DNA of 63,252 nt from positions 1 to 63,252 of the forward strand of contig CAYSSG010000008.1 of assembly GCA_964433635.1 (NCBI GenBank), read 5' to 3'. The notes under the pieces are model-generated. The model saw only the letters and a list, made by a program, of their open reading frames with translations. It was not told the origin of the DNA and made no database searches. The position numbers were made by a program, and so were the translations under genes. This DNA is from CAYSSG01 sp964433635. Lineage in GTDB: Bacteria; Atribacterota; Phoenicimicrobiia; Phoenicimicrobiales; Stramentimicrobiaceae. Positions 15,995-26,113 of the stretch are shown one piece after another. Numbering within the stretch: position 1 is the stretch's first letter; each line of letters opens with the position of its first letter.

Positions 15995-18667
15995 ATGGAT
16001 AATCAAAAGCATCAGCAGAGTGAATTATCCCCTGTCTATAATCCTAAAGCGGTGGAGGATTCCTGGTACCAGTTCTGGTCAGACCATCATCTTTTTCAGG
16101 CGAAGAATGGGAAGAATAAAAATGAAAACTATTCTATTGTCATGCCGCCACCCAATATTACCGGTTCATTACATATCGGCCATGCTTTAAATAATACCCT
16201 CCAGGATATTATGATTCGCTGGAAGAGAATGCAGGGTTTTAATGTATTATGGCTTCCGGGAACCGATCATGCAGGAATAGCAACCCAGAATGTGGTCGAA
16301 AGAGAAGTGGCTAAGGAAGGAAAAACCAGATATGACCTGGGTCGGGAAAAATTTATCGAACGTGCCTGGCAGTGGCGGGAAGAGTATGGTTCTAATATTA
16401 TAAACCAGTTGAAAAAGATGGGATGCTCCTGTGACTGGTCGCGTTTACGGTTTACTCTTGATGAAGGATTATCAAAAGCAGTCAGAAAGGTCTTCATAAC
16501 ACTTTACAGGGAGGGATTAATCTATCGCTCTAATTATGTGATCAACTGGTGTCCACGCTGCCAGACAGCATTGGCTGATATCGAAGTAGAACAGAGAGAG
16601 GAAAAATCCAAACTCTATTACATAAGCTATCCCTTAAAGGATTCAAAAGAAGAGTCAATTATCGTCGCAACAACCCGTCCGGAAACGATGCTTGGAGATA
16701 CTGCTATAGCAGTCAATCCCAAAGACAGGCGCTATAAAAGATTTATCGGAAGAATTGCCGTACTGCCTTTAGTAGGCCGGGAATTACCAATTGTGGCTGA
16801 TGAATATGTAGATCCGGATTTTGGAACCGGTGCTGTCAAGATAACACCGGCGCATGATCTGAATGACTTTGAACTGGGTAGAAGACATCATCTTGATGAG
16901 ATCAGTATCCTGAATGATGACGGATCAACCAATCAGAATGCCGGAATCTATGCCGGACTCTCTGTCGGGCAGTGCAGGGAAAGGGTGTTAGCTGATCTGG
17001 AAGAACAGAGCTATCTGCTGAAGGTTGAAAACTACAATCATTCCATCGGTCATTGTTATCGGTGTGACACGATTATCGAACCATATTTATCACAACAATG
17101 GTTTGTAAAAATTAGAGATTTAGCCCTTACGGCGATTGAAGCAGTAGAAAATAATCAAACGGCTTTTATCCCCAAAAGATGGACCAAGGTTTATTTTGAA
17201 TGGATGCGCAACATTAAGGATTGGTGTATCTCAAGGCAGCTATGGTGGGGTCATCGTATACCGGTCTGGTATTGCCAGGATTGTGGTGAGATTATTGTTG
17301 AAATGGATACGCCTTCCGAATGCCAAAAATGTCATAGCAGTAATATTATACAGGATAAGGATGTTCTTGATACCTGGTTCAGTTCAGCACTGTGGCCTTT
17401 CTCCACGCTGGGGTGGCCTGAGGAGACACCTGATTTGAAGGATTTTTATCCCACCTCCCTTCTGGTGACCGGATTTGACATTATCTTTTTCTGGGTTGCC
17501 AGAATGATGATGATGGGTCTCAAATTCAGAGATGATATTCCTTTCGAAAAAGTCTTTATTAATCCTCTGATAAAGGATATTGAAGGGAAGAAGATGAGCA
17601 AATCAAAGGGGAATGTTATCGATCCTCTATTGATGATTGACCAGTATGGGGCAGATGCGCTGAGAATGACGTTGGCGGCTCTGACCATTCAGGCGAATTA
17701 TATTCGTTTGTCAAAGGATAAAATTGAAACCTTCCGTAATTTTACTAATAAAATATGGAATGTAGCACGTTTTTCCCTGACGCATCTGGCAGATTTTGAT
17801 CCCCAGGAGGTAGAAGAAGGTCATCTGGAGCTGACTATGTTCGATGAGTGGATTTTAAGCTGTCTGAACAGCACAGTCAAAGAAGTGAGTGAAAGCTTAG
17901 TGCATTTTCGATTCAGTGATGCCGCCATGGCTATCTATGAATTTACCTGGAATTATTTCTGTGACTGGTATGTGGAACTGGTTAAAGAAAACTTGTATCG
18001 AAAAGATAATCATATTGCCAGAAAGTCCACCCAATATGTTTTATGGTTTGTACTGGATCATATTCTCCGATTGCTTCATCCCTTTATGCCTTTTATCACT
18101 GAAGAGATATGGCAGAAAATACCCCATCAGGGATTGAGCATCTCAATTTCCAGCTGGCCGGCATACCAGAAAGAGAAGATGAAGAAAAATATAAATAAAG
18201 ATGTCGCTACTATCCAGGAGATCATTAAAACGATTCGTAACATCAAGGCAGAGATGAATATTCCGCTCACCAGAGAGATTGAATCCCATATTAAGGTGGC
18301 AGACCCCTATAAAGAGAAGCTGATTAAAGAACATCTGTCCTCTATTAAAAACCTTGCCCATGTTCAGTCTTTTCAAATTGGAAGATTATTGGAAAAACCT
18401 CAGCATTCAGCGACCGGTGTTTTAGAAGATTTGGAAATTTTTATCCCTTTAGAGGGTGTGATTGATATAGAATCAGAGATACAGCGGCTGGAAAATAAAT
18501 TGCAGAAGTTAAAGAAAGAGATGATTGTTTCCAATAAAAAATTAAATAACCCTGATTTTATTCAGAAAGCACCTGCGAATGTCATACAAAAAGAAAAGGA
18601 GAAGATTAAAGAACTGACTGATATATGTGATCGAATTCAGAAGAATTTAAAGGCAGTCAGATCATGA
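15995..18667 (+). CDS. valS: Valyl-tRNA synthetase
   Basis: Class I aminoacyl-tRNA synthetase charging tRNA-Val, with editing of threonine. HIGH motif is H60-I-G-H63 in PPPNITGSLHIGHALNN; KMSKS is K533-M-S-K-S537. The CP1 editing domain lies between (ATTRPETMLGDTAIAV). A zinc-binding CQDCGE...CQKC pattern is in the insertion, an anticodon-binding domain follows, and a C-terminal coiled coil spans about 820-890. The 890 residues are a normal length. AGGAGG precedes ATG 15995. Expression is under the T-box. The gene overlaps folC by 4 bp, the common valS-folC pair. Confidence 0.98.
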   Translation: MDNQKHQQSELSPVYNPKAVEDSWYQFWSDHHLFQAKNGKNKNENYSIVMPPPNITGSLHIGHALNNTLQDIMIRWKRMQGFNVLWLPGTDHAGIATQNVVEREVAKEGKTRYDLGREKFIERAWQWREEYGSNIINQLKKMGCSCDWSRLRFTLDEGLSKAVRKVFITLYREGLIYRSNYVINWCPRCQTALADIEVEQREEKSKLYYISYPLKDSKEESIIVATTRPETMLGDTAIAVNPKDRRYKRFIGRIAVLPLVGRELPIVADEYVDPDFGTGAVKITPAHDLNDFELGRRHHLDEISILNDDGSTNQNAGIYAGLSVGQCRERVLADLEEQSYLLKVENYNHSIGHCYRCDTIIEPYLSQQWFVKIRDLALTAIEAVENNQTAFIPKRWTKVYFEWMRNIKDWCISRQLWWGHRIPVWYCQDCGEIIVEMDTPSECQKCHSSNIIQDKDVLDTWFSSALWPFSTLGWPEETPDLKDFYPTSLLVTGFDIIFFWVARMMMMGLKFRDDIPFEKVFINPLIKDIEGKKMSKSKGNVIDPLLMIDQYGADALRMTLAALTIQANYIRLSKDKIETFRNFTNKIWNVARFSLTHLADFDPQEVEEGHLELTMFDEWILSCLNSTVKEVSESLVHFRFSDAAMAIYEFTWNYFCDWYVELVKENLYRKDNHIARKSTQYVLWFVLDHILRLLHPFMPFITEEIWQKIPHQGLSISISSWPAYQKEKMKKNINKDVATIQEIIKTIRNIKAEMNIPLTREIESHIKVADPYKEKLIKEHLSSIKNLAHVQSFQIGRLLEKPQHSATGVLEDLEIFIPLEGVIDIESEIQRLENKLQKLKKEMIVSNKKLNNPDFIQKAPANVIQKEKEKIKELTDICDRIQKNLKAVRS

Positions 18668-19983
18668 AAACAGACTATGACAAAGCAATTGAATATATCT
18701 ACAACTTAAACAAATATGGCATCAAGCTGGGACTAAAAAATATTACCCGTCTGCTCTCTCTCTTTGATGATCCTCATTTAAAGATAAAGACCATTCATGT
18801 TGGCGGAACGAATGGGAAGGGTTCCACCGCAGCCATCATCTCCTCCATATTGAAATCAGCCGGATACAAGGTTGGTTTATATACCTCTCCCCACCTGGTG
18901 TCTTTTCAGGAAAGAATGAGGATAAACGGAGAATATATTAAACAGGAAGATGTATGCCGTTTACTGGAAAGGATAAAACCGGCCATCCGGAGAGTAGCAG
19001 GATCGAAGGGATATCAGCATCCTACGTTTTTTGAGGTTATTACTGCCATGGCTTTTCTTTATTTTTATGAACACCAGGTTGATTTTGCCATTATGGAGGT
19101 TGGCTTAGGTGGCAGGCTTGATGCGACCAATGTTTGTCAACCCCTTTTTTCAGTCATCACCCATATCGATTATGACCATATGGACAGGCTGGGAAATACA
19201 CTGGCAGAGATTGCCTATGAGAAAGGGGCTATTATCAAGAATAAGACTTCTGCGGTTAATGCCAGGCAGTTTCCTGAGGCACAGGCAGTCATTGAAAAGA
19301 TAGCAAGAGAGAAGGGAGCACCTCTTTTTTCTGTAGGCAGGGAGATTCATTCCACTCTTATTCATTCTGATCTGATGGGGAATCGTTTTCACTACTCGGG
19401 AATTTATCATCAATTCAGGGATCTTCATGTCCCGTTAGCAGGACAATATCAGGTCGAAAATGCTTCACTGGCGATTGCTGTGGCTGAGTTAACCGAGCAG
19501 GCTGGATATATCATGAACACGCAGAATTTGAAAGAAGGTTTGAAAAGAAGCCGTTGGCCCGGCCGCTTTGAAATTGTCCAAGAGAATCCCATGGTGATTC
19601 TGGATGGCGCACATAATCCCAATGGTGTTGCTCAATTTTCCCGAAACCTGAGAGAATTGATTCCGGATAGAAAGATTATTGCTGTTCTGGGAATTTTCAG
19701 TGACAAGGATTATCCCCAAATTATCAGACATATTGTTCCCTTTGTTGACCAGGTTATCCTGACCATGGCTGATAATCCAAGGGCTACTGCTACGCAACGA
19801 TTAGCGGAAGAAGCAGTCCGTTATATCAGTCCGGAAAAAATAATTGAAACAACGAGTGTGGATGCTGCTATTCGGGAGGCATTTCTGATTGCCAGGGAAG
19901 ATGATGTGATTTGTATTACAGGATCACTGTATACTGTCGGAGAAGCAGAAGCTTACTTTTTACAACAGGTCAATATTCAATAA
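18664..19983 (+). CDS. folC: Folylpolyglutamate synthase / dihydrofolate synthase
   Basis: Mur-ligase-like ATPase that adds glutamate to (dihydro)folate or dihydropteroate. The P-loop is GTNGKGS (48-54). EVGLGGRLDATN and DGAHNPNG mark the Mur-ligase fold and the C-terminal domain. It has 439 residues, a typical length. ATG overlaps the valS stop (ATGA). Whether it carries both FPGS and DHFS activity cannot be read directly, but most bacterial FolC do. Confidence 0.94.
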   Translation: MKTDYDKAIEYIYNLNKYGIKLGLKNITRLLSLFDDPHLKIKTIHVGGTNGKGSTAAIISSILKSAGYKVGLYTSPHLVSFQERMRINGEYIKQEDVCRLLERIKPAIRRVAGSKGYQHPTFFEVITAMAFLYFYEHQVDFAIMEVGLGGRLDATNVCQPLFSVITHIDYDHMDRLGNTLAEIAYEKGAIIKNKTSAVNARQFPEAQAVIEKIAREKGAPLFSVGREIHSTLIHSDLMGNRFHYSGIYHQFRDLHVPLAGQYQVENASLAIAVAELTEQAGYIMNTQNLKEGLKRSRWPGRFEIVQENPMVILDGAHNPNGVAQFSRNLRELIPDRKIIAVLGIFSDKDYPQIIRHIVPFVDQVILTMADNPRATATQRLAEEAVRYISPEKIIETTSVDAAIREAFLIAREDDVICITGSLYTVGEAEAYFLQQVNIQ

Positions 19984-20031
19984 AGGTTCATTAACCAGGA
20001 TAAGAAGAAAAAGGAAAGGGGATCCTATGTT

Positions 20032-20661
20032 ATGCTCAATCTTTCCAAACAGGAAAAAATTGTTTTTCTGGTCATCATGTCTGTACTTCTGCTGACCTTC
20101 GGTTGGAAGGTCTATCAAAGGGAGAAAGATACCATTACGATTATGCCGTCTGCTGCAGAAATGGAGAATATTGTGCAGAAGGAACAAAAAGATGTAGAGG
20201 ATAAAATCTGCATCATCCACATTTCCGGTGCAGTTCACCAGCCGGGAGTATACCAGCTGACTGAAGGAAAACGAATGATAGATGCTGTGAAAATAGCCGG
20301 AGGAGAATTGGAGAAGGCAAATCTTGATGCTGTGAATCTGGCTGCCCATCTTTATGACGGACAAAAAATCATCATTCCTTTTATTCCGGAAGAGGGAAAT
20401 GGAATGCTTACCAGATCTTCCCAATTCTATGAAGTTCCTCCCGAACAGACTCATTTCTCCGGCAGCAGCCTGCTGAATCTTAATGCTGTTACTTCACGGG
20501 AATTAGCGTCCCTGCCCGGTATCGGTACTGTTCTTGCCGAACGCATTCTGGAATATCGTAAAACAAATGGTGTATTTCGGAACATTGAAGAGGTAATGAA
20601 TGTGCCGGGAATTGGAGAGAAGAAGTTCCAGGGTATCAAGGAGTTCATCACTGTCTATTAA
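20032..20661 (+). CDS. comEA: Competence protein ComEA (DNA receptor)
   Basis: Membrane-anchored DNA-binding protein for DNA uptake. One N-terminal membrane segment (about residues 10-25) is followed by a SLBB domain (IHISGAVHQPGVYQL..., about 62-118). A paired helix-hairpin-helix domain ends the protein (LNAVTSRELASLPGIG and VMNVPGIGEKKF). Length is 209 residues. ATG 20032 has AAGGAAAGGGG about 10 nt upstream. comEC follows within 5 bp, the usual order. It implies a DNA uptake pore, but type IV pilus genes are not in this window. Confidence 0.93.
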   Translation: MLNLSKQEKIVFLVIMSVLLLTFGWKVYQREKDTITIMPSAAEMENIVQKEQKDVEDKICIIHISGAVHQPGVYQLTEGKRMIDAVKIAGGELEKANLDAVNLAAHLYDGQKIIIPFIPEEGNGMLTRSSQFYEVPPEQTHFSGSSLLNLNAVTSRELASLPGIGTVLAERILEYRKTNGVFRNIEEVMNVPGIGEKKFQGIKEFITVY

Positions 20662-20665
20662 TCAG

Positions 20666-23053
20666 ATGTACCGTTTTTCCTATCTGATAAGTCCGTTATT
20701 CTTTATTCTAATCTCTTATATAGCCGGTATACTCCTGCAGAATGCTTATCGTTATCTTGATACTCAATCCCTGTTATTAGGCTGTATTCTTGCTTTTATG
20801 ATCAGTCTGTTTTCCTGCCGGAATTACCGGAAGGTGACCCCAATCTTATTTTTTGTATTCTTTACCCTTATCGGCATGTTAAACACATCCTGTCATCTTT
20901 CTTCATTCGGCTTTCAGCAAATTAATCATTATACAGGTAAAAAAGGAATCCTCTGGGGGACCGTTTATCAGGAGGAGACGGCATCAAACAGCGAGTATCA
21001 GGAAATAAGGCTGGACACGCACTATTTTCAAGATGAAAATCGGTGTTCTGCTGCAAATGGTAAAGTGCTTCTGAGAATATACGGAGAGAATCTGTCGATT
21101 CAGCCGGGTACCAGGATAAGAGCGGAAGTTTTGCTCACCGAGCCTGATTTGCCGGGAAATTTTGGCGAATTTAATTATCGGGATTATCTGGCCAGGCAGA
21201 ATATCTTTTTAACCGACAGTATTTTAAGTGATCAGATTGACATTGTTGGTTATGATGAACAGATAACCTTATCTTCTTTTTTTCAGCATATCAAATATGG
21301 TATCAATCAGAGAATTAATCAGCTCTACTTGCCTTCTTCCCGGGGTATGATTAAAGCGATGATAACCGGTGACCGAAAAGAAGTTTTACCGGATTGGACG
21401 GATATCTTTCAGGATGCCGGTGTAATGCATATCCTGGCGATCTCCGGCTTACATGTTGGTATTCTGGCCATAGCTCTTTTTTTCCTTTTTCGCCGATCAC
21501 CCGCACCTGGCGGGATGAATACATATCAGTACCTGATGATCATCTTTATTCTACTGGCATATACTGCCATAACCGGTTTCCGTCCATCAGTCAGCAGGGC
21601 AACCGCTATGTTTACCATCATTCTTCTTGCAGAATGTTTTAACCGCCCTTACCATGTCTATAACAGCCTCTATTTAGCAGCATTGATACTTTTATTATGG
21701 CAGCCGCTATATCTTTTTGACACCGGATTTGTGCTTTCCTTTGTGATTACCTTTTTTATTATCTTTATTTCCCCAATTCTGTCGGAGAAGTTAAATTTTT
21801 TGCCTGCAGCTATAGGTAAGCCTTTCTCCATATCGCTCTCTGCCTGGTTGGGAATGGTTCCCTTGTCAGCCTATTTTTTCAGTAAAATATCCTTTATTGC
21901 CATCCTGTCAAACCTCCTGGTTGTTCCCCTGATTGGAATCATCCTTATTCTGGCTTTGATTTCAATCTGCCTGTCCTGTTTATTTCTGCCGATGGCAGCA
22001 CTGGTTGCTTCAGTTAATGAAGTATTCATCAATTTTTTTGTCCTGTTAATCCGTACATTTTCTCTTTTACCATTTGCCTTTCAGTATGTTGCCCGACCGG
22101 AAATCATTCTCATTTTACTGTATTATTCCATTTTGATTCTGTTTTTCTATACCCTTTGCTGTTGGCCTGAATACAGCCAGCGGGAAAAGAAAACAAGATT
22201 CTGGCTGATAGCTTCATTGGTCTTTATTTTGCTGTTTATTCCTCTTGGTGATGCAGATGATTTATTGGCAGTGCATTTTATTAATGTGGGAGAAGGAGAT
22301 TGCATCTTGGTACAGACTCCCTGCCGGAAAAATATTCTCATTGATGGTGGCGGTACTCCTTATTATGATTTTGATGTTGGACATCATACGGTCATTCCCT
22401 ATTTAAGACGGAAAGGCATAAACCGAATAGACCTGATGATTTTGACCCATCCGGATCTGGATCACCTGGAAGGATTAATCTCTATTTTAAAGGAGATGAA
22501 AGTGAAGTTGGTTATGGACAGCGGAGTACCATATGAGAATGAGACTTACCTTGAATTTCTTACCTTAATCAGGCTGGACGATACCATCGATTACCATCAG
22601 GCTTCAGCAGGCGATATCATCAGGATAAGCCCTGACCTCGAATTTCTGGTATTACATCCTGCCAGAAATTTTGCCTATTGTGATGACAGTTATTTGAATA
22701 ATCATTCGATTGTGCTAAAATTACGTTATAAAAAAACCAGTTTCCTATTTACAGGTGACATTGAAGAGAGAGCAGAAGCGAGCCTGTTACCCTGGAAAGA
22801 GTTATTGGAGTGTGATATATTAAAAGTTGCCCATCATGGCAGCAATACCTCTACCGGTCAATTATTTATTGCAGAGGCCAAACCTGAAGCCTGTATCATA
22901 TCAGTTGGTTCCAACCAATTTGGACACCCGCATCGGGAGATAGTGGAGAGATTAAAAGATACCTGCGGGAAGGTTTTTCGCACTGACCGGAATGGCACAA
23001 TCCTGGTTGAGAGTAATGGGTTGAATTATAAGATAAGTACTTTATGGGAATAG
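20666..23053 (+). CDS. comEC: DNA internalization protein ComEC/Rec2
   Basis: Polytopic membrane channel that carries single-stranded DNA across the cytoplasmic membrane. N-terminal membrane helices and a DUF4131 domain come first, then the Competence domain with many helices (contains HILAISGLHVGILA and TGFRPSVSRA). A C-terminal metallo-beta-lactamase-like domain carries GEGDCILVQ, LTHPDLDHLEG and KVAHHGSNTSTG. All three domains are present in 795 residues, full length. The frame is open upstream to 20600, but that part overlaps comEA and is basic and low-complexity, so I take ATG 20666. No good ribosome site is next to it, so coupling to comEA is likely; AAGGAG at 20638-20643 would suit CTG 20651. 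Confidence 0.93.
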   Translation: MYRFSYLISPLFFILISYIAGILLQNAYRYLDTQSLLLGCILAFMISLFSCRNYRKVTPILFFVFFTLIGMLNTSCHLSSFGFQQINHYTGKKGILWGTVYQEETASNSEYQEIRLDTHYFQDENRCSAANGKVLLRIYGENLSIQPGTRIRAEVLLTEPDLPGNFGEFNYRDYLARQNIFLTDSILSDQIDIVGYDEQITLSSFFQHIKYGINQRINQLYLPSSRGMIKAMITGDRKEVLPDWTDIFQDAGVMHILAISGLHVGILAIALFFLFRRSPAPGGMNTYQYLMIIFILLAYTAITGFRPSVSRATAMFTIILLAECFNRPYHVYNSLYLAALILLLWQPLYLFDTGFVLSFVITFFIIFISPILSEKLNFLPAAIGKPFSISLSAWLGMVPLSAYFFSKISFIAILSNLLVVPLIGIILILALISICLSCLFLPMAALVASVNEVFINFFVLLIRTFSLLPFAFQYVARPEIILILLYYSILILFFYTLCCWPEYSQREKKTRFWLIASLVFILLFIPLGDADDLLAVHFINVGEGDCILVQTPCRKNILIDGGGTPYYDFDVGHHTVIPYLRRKGINRIDLMILTHPDLDHLEGLISILKEMKVKLVMDSGVPYENETYLEFLTLIRLDDTIDYHQASAGDIIRISPDLEFLVLHPARNFAYCDDSYLNNHSIVLKLRYKKTSFLFTGDIEERAEASLLPWKELLECDILKVAHHGSNTSTGQLFIAEAKPEACIISVGSNQFGHPHREIVERLKDTCGKVFRTDRNGTILVESNGLNYKISTLWE

Positions 23054-23060
23054 ACAGGAT

Positions 23061-24074
23061 ATGGCAACTCATTTAATACAATTTGATTATTTCAGAATTA
23101 TGCAGGAACTTGATAAAAAGCCGATAAAGCCAGTTTATCTGATCTATGGTGAAGAGGAGTATCTGCATAACAAAGTATTAGAAGGCATAAAAGATCGTTT
23201 CCAGAAGGATAACCTGGCGGTTAATTATGAGACCTTTTACGGGGAGAATATTGATTTTAACGGACTTGCCAATTCACTGAAGACACTGCCCCTGGGTGGC
23301 GGGAAGCAATGCATCCTCATCAAGCAACTGGACAAGGTAAAGGGTGCTGCTGCCAAACAGCTGGACCACATGATGAACAGGCTGTCCTTTGGCGATGATA
23401 ACTTCATCCTGCTTCTTTTTTCATTTGATAAAAAGATACCTGGCCATATTTCTTTAGATAAAATCAAACAGTTTGGAACGATTGTATTTCTGCAGAAATT
23501 AAAGTCATTTCAGATGAAGCAATGGATTACTGTGAAATGCCAGGAAAATCATAAAGAGATATCGCCTGAAGCTGTCTATTATCTACAGGGTTTGACTGAT
23601 AACGATTTAGCTCAGGTCGAGAATGAACTGCAAAAGCTGTTCAGTTATTCAGGAGAAGGCTCCTCCAGGATAAGCAAAGATGATATTATCCACATCTTTT
23701 ATGGTAATGCTGCCGCTAACATATTTGATTTTGTTGATGCAATCGGGGATAGAAGAACAGATGAGGCACTGTATCTGCTTCATCAATTAGAGAAAAATGA
23801 ATATCATCCTTTATCTTTGCTGGCGATGATTAACCGTCAGATAAGACTGATTCTGCAAGTAAAGTACTATCATGAGGATCTAAAAAAATTAAGGGGAGAA
23901 TTACATCTCCCTCTTTTTGTACTGAACAGACTGATAGTACAGTCAAAGAAGTACCAATTATATGAATTAAAAGAGACTTACCCTATCCTTCTGGATGCAG
24001 AAATAAGTTTAAAAACAGGATACCGTGATCCTGTTACGGTGCTGGAACAGCTGGTGGTAAGCATAACAGAATAA
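23061..24074 (+). CDS. holA: DNA polymerase III subunit delta
   Basis: Clamp-loader subunit that opens the sliding clamp. Starts with the family pattern P-V-Y-L-I-Y-G-E-E-E-Y-L, and has a helical collar domain near the C-terminus (PLSLLAMINRQIRLILQ). The 337 residues are close to E. coli (343). It lies directly after comEC and next to rpsT, an arrangement widespread in Firmicutes. Confidence in the family is high; a true P-loop is absent, as usual for delta. Confidence 0.92.
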   Translation: MATHLIQFDYFRIMQELDKKPIKPVYLIYGEEEYLHNKVLEGIKDRFQKDNLAVNYETFYGENIDFNGLANSLKTLPLGGGKQCILIKQLDKVKGAAAKQLDHMMNRLSFGDDNFILLLFSFDKKIPGHISLDKIKQFGTIVFLQKLKSFQMKQWITVKCQENHKEISPEAVYYLQGLTDNDLAQVENELQKLFSYSGEGSSRISKDDIIHIFYGNAAANIFDFVDAIGDRRTDEALYLLHQLEKNEYHPLSLLAMINRQIRLILQVKYYHEDLKKLRGELHLPLFVLNRLIVQSKKYQLYELKETYPILLDAEISLKTGYRDPVTVLEQLVVSITE

Positions 24075-24090
24075 GAATGATTGACTTTCT

Positions 24091-24402
24091 TTATTTTTTT
24101 TCATCATCCTGTATCTGTTCGCCTTTTTCTTTCAGGTTCTGGGTGAGAAGTTTAAATTTTTTTGACAGCAGTGATTTTTTTCTTGATACAGTATTCTTGG
24201 CTAAGATTCCCTTCTGTGCTGCTTTATCCAGAGCAGATATGCACTGATGATAATATTGCTGGACATCTGTCTGATTTTCACCGGAAAGAGAGGTTTCAAA
24301 TTTTTTTATCAATGTCCTGACTTTTGATTTATAAGCAGAATTCCTTTGATGTTGTTTTTCCGAAATTTTGACTCTTTTAATAGCTGACTTGATAATGGGC
24401 AT
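24091..24402 (-). CDS. rpsT: 30S ribosomal protein bS20 (S20)
   Basis: Primary 16S rRNA-binding protein. The basic N-terminus MPIIKSAIKRVKISEKQ and the helical K/R-rich body with NTVSRKKSLLSKKF are the S20 pattern. The start is set at the ATG whose codon lies at 24402-24400: AAAGGA is 7 nt upstream, whereas the earlier in-frame ATGs are too close or have no site. It has 103 residues, about 15 more than the usual 86-90, with an acidic/polar tail (KEKGEQIQDDEKK). It is the only reverse gene within the + strand block, convergent with holA, whose stop is 16 bp away. Confidence 0.93.
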   Translation of the reverse strand: MPIIKSAIKRVKISEKQHQRNSAYKSKVRTLIKKFETSLSGENQTDVQQYYHQCISALDKAAQKGILAKNTVSRKKSLLSKKFKLLTQNLKEKGEQIQDDEKK

Positions 24403-24434
24403 AATCATATCCTTTCTAAAAATTTTGCTTGTAA

Positions 24435-24463
24435 ATTGTAACATCTTTTTCAGTTAAAATCAA
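24435..24463 (-). promoter_or_regulatory. Promoter of rpsT
   Basis: On the - strand, TTGATT (24463-24458), 17 bp, TACAAT (24440-24435), 32 bp ahead of the rpsT start codon. It lies in the 118-bp region divergent with murJ. Confidence 0.6.
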
Positions 24464-24520
24464 GCAGTTATCAAAAGAAGCAATAACTTATAAAAAATAT
24501 GAAGAATCAGGGATGAAATT

Positions 24521-26113
24521 TTGAACAATAGCAATCTTGAAGTAGCTAAATATACCGGTATTGTGATGATTGCCACCCTCCTTTGCCGAATTTTAGGCCT
24601 GGGGAGGGAGGTAGTCATATCCAATCAGTTTGGAGCAGGGCTGGAAACAGATGCTTTTTTTATTGCCTTTATGATTCCCAATCTATTACGCAGTTTTCTG
24701 GGAGAGGGGGCTTTAAATACGACCTTTATTCCCGTATTTTCAGACTACCTGACCAATCATGACCAGAAGAAAGCGGATGCCTTTGCCAGTAATGTGCTGA
24801 ACATATTATGTATCACCCTGATCGTGATCATTTTGTTGGGTATATGGGGAGCACCTATTCTCATTCATTTAGTCGCCAGTGGCTTTAAATCTGAACCGGA
24901 GAAGTACCTTTTAACCGTTCGCTTAACAAGAGCATTGTTTCCTTACATCGCTTTTGCATCGATAGCTGCTCTTTTTATGGCTATTTTAAATTCCTATAAA
25001 AAATTTTTTATTCCGGCATTCGCCCCGGCAATGTTAAATATCGGCATCATCACTTTTGCCTTTCTTTATTCTGCAAAAATGGGTATTTATAGCTTGGCAT
25101 GGGGAGTATTGATTGGAGGACTGGCCCAGGTACTCATTCATATTCCTTCTCTCATCAGGAAACACTTTCATTATCAACGGGTGGTAGACTTTCAGGAGCC
25201 GGGGGTGAAAAGCCTTTTTCAGTTACTGGTACCGGCAATGTTTGGCCTGGCAATTGATAAAGTCAATTTTGTTGTTGATCGTATTATCGCCTCCTATCTG
25301 GCTCACGGAAGCATATCAGCCTTATATTATGCTAATCGACTCATGCAGTTTCCACTGGGAGTATTCGGAATCGCTTTAACCATTGCGATCCTTCCTACGC
25401 TTTCCCTGCAAATATCCAGAAAGCAACCGGACAAAATGAAAGATACATTTGCTTTTGGCATGAAGATTCTTTCTCTTTTTACCCTGCCATCTATGATTGC
25501 CCTGATGGTACTCAGTCATCCTGTAGTACGCTTATTTTATGAACATGGGTTGTTCAGCTCACAGGATACGAGAATGACTGAAATAGCCCTGGTGTGTTAT
25601 ACTGCTGGTCTTTTTGCAACTGCTACCCTAAGACTGGTAATAAGCACTTTTTATGCCTTGAAAGATACCCGAACACCCCTGAAAATCGGAATTTTTGCGG
25701 TTATCTTCAATATTATTTTAGATCTGATTCTGGTACGTTATTTAGCTCATGCCGGGATAGCACTGGCGACATCGATTGCAGCCATGGTGCATCTGGTCAT
25801 TTTAAGTGTTGCCTTGCACAGGAAGACGAACGGAATTTTTTCTACATCTCTATTTACTTTTTTCTGGAAAATAACCATTGCATCTCTGCTGATGGGTGTT
25901 TTCTGTTGGATCGTATCACAATATACTGGCTCTGTTTTTAATCTTCATTCAAAAATTTTCCAGTTTGCTCAGGTTATGATCTCAGGAATTTCAGGATTAA
26001 TGATTTATTATTTAAGTGGTATAATGTTGGGTATCCCGGAATTTCGTAATGCCGTACAGATCATATCCAGGATGATTAAGGGAAAGATACAGGAAGAGGG
26101 AAAAGATGGTTAG
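24521..26113 (+). CDS. murJ: Lipid II flippase MurJ (MVF family)
   Basis: Polytopic membrane protein of the MOP superfamily that moves lipid II to the outer side of the membrane for peptidoglycan synthesis. About 13-14 hydrophobic segments are visible. Family signatures include LLCRILGLGREVVISNQFGAG, FIPNLLRSFLGEGALNTTFIPVF in pieces (IPNLLRSFLGEGA, TFIPVFSDY) and DRIIASYLAHGSISALYYANRL. The 530 residues are normal. Start is TTG 24521 with a GGGATG-type site about 8 nt upstream. It overlaps lepA by 8 bp. Confidence 0.93.
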   Translation: MNNSNLEVAKYTGIVMIATLLCRILGLGREVVISNQFGAGLETDAFFIAFMIPNLLRSFLGEGALNTTFIPVFSDYLTNHDQKKADAFASNVLNILCITLIVIILLGIWGAPILIHLVASGFKSEPEKYLLTVRLTRALFPYIAFASIAALFMAILNSYKKFFIPAFAPAMLNIGIITFAFLYSAKMGIYSLAWGVLIGGLAQVLIHIPSLIRKHFHYQRVVDFQEPGVKSLFQLLVPAMFGLAIDKVNFVVDRIIASYLAHGSISALYYANRLMQFPLGVFGIALTIAILPTLSLQISRKQPDKMKDTFAFGMKILSLFTLPSMIALMVLSHPVVRLFYEHGLFSSQDTRMTEIALVCYTAGLFATATLRLVISTFYALKDTRTPLKIGIFAVIFNIILDLILVRYLAHAGIALATSIAAMVHLVILSVALHRKTNGIFSTSLFTFFWKITIASLLMGVFCWIVSQYTGSVFNLHSKIFQFAQVMISGISGLMIYYLSGIMLGIPEFRNAVQIISRMIKGKIQEEGKDG

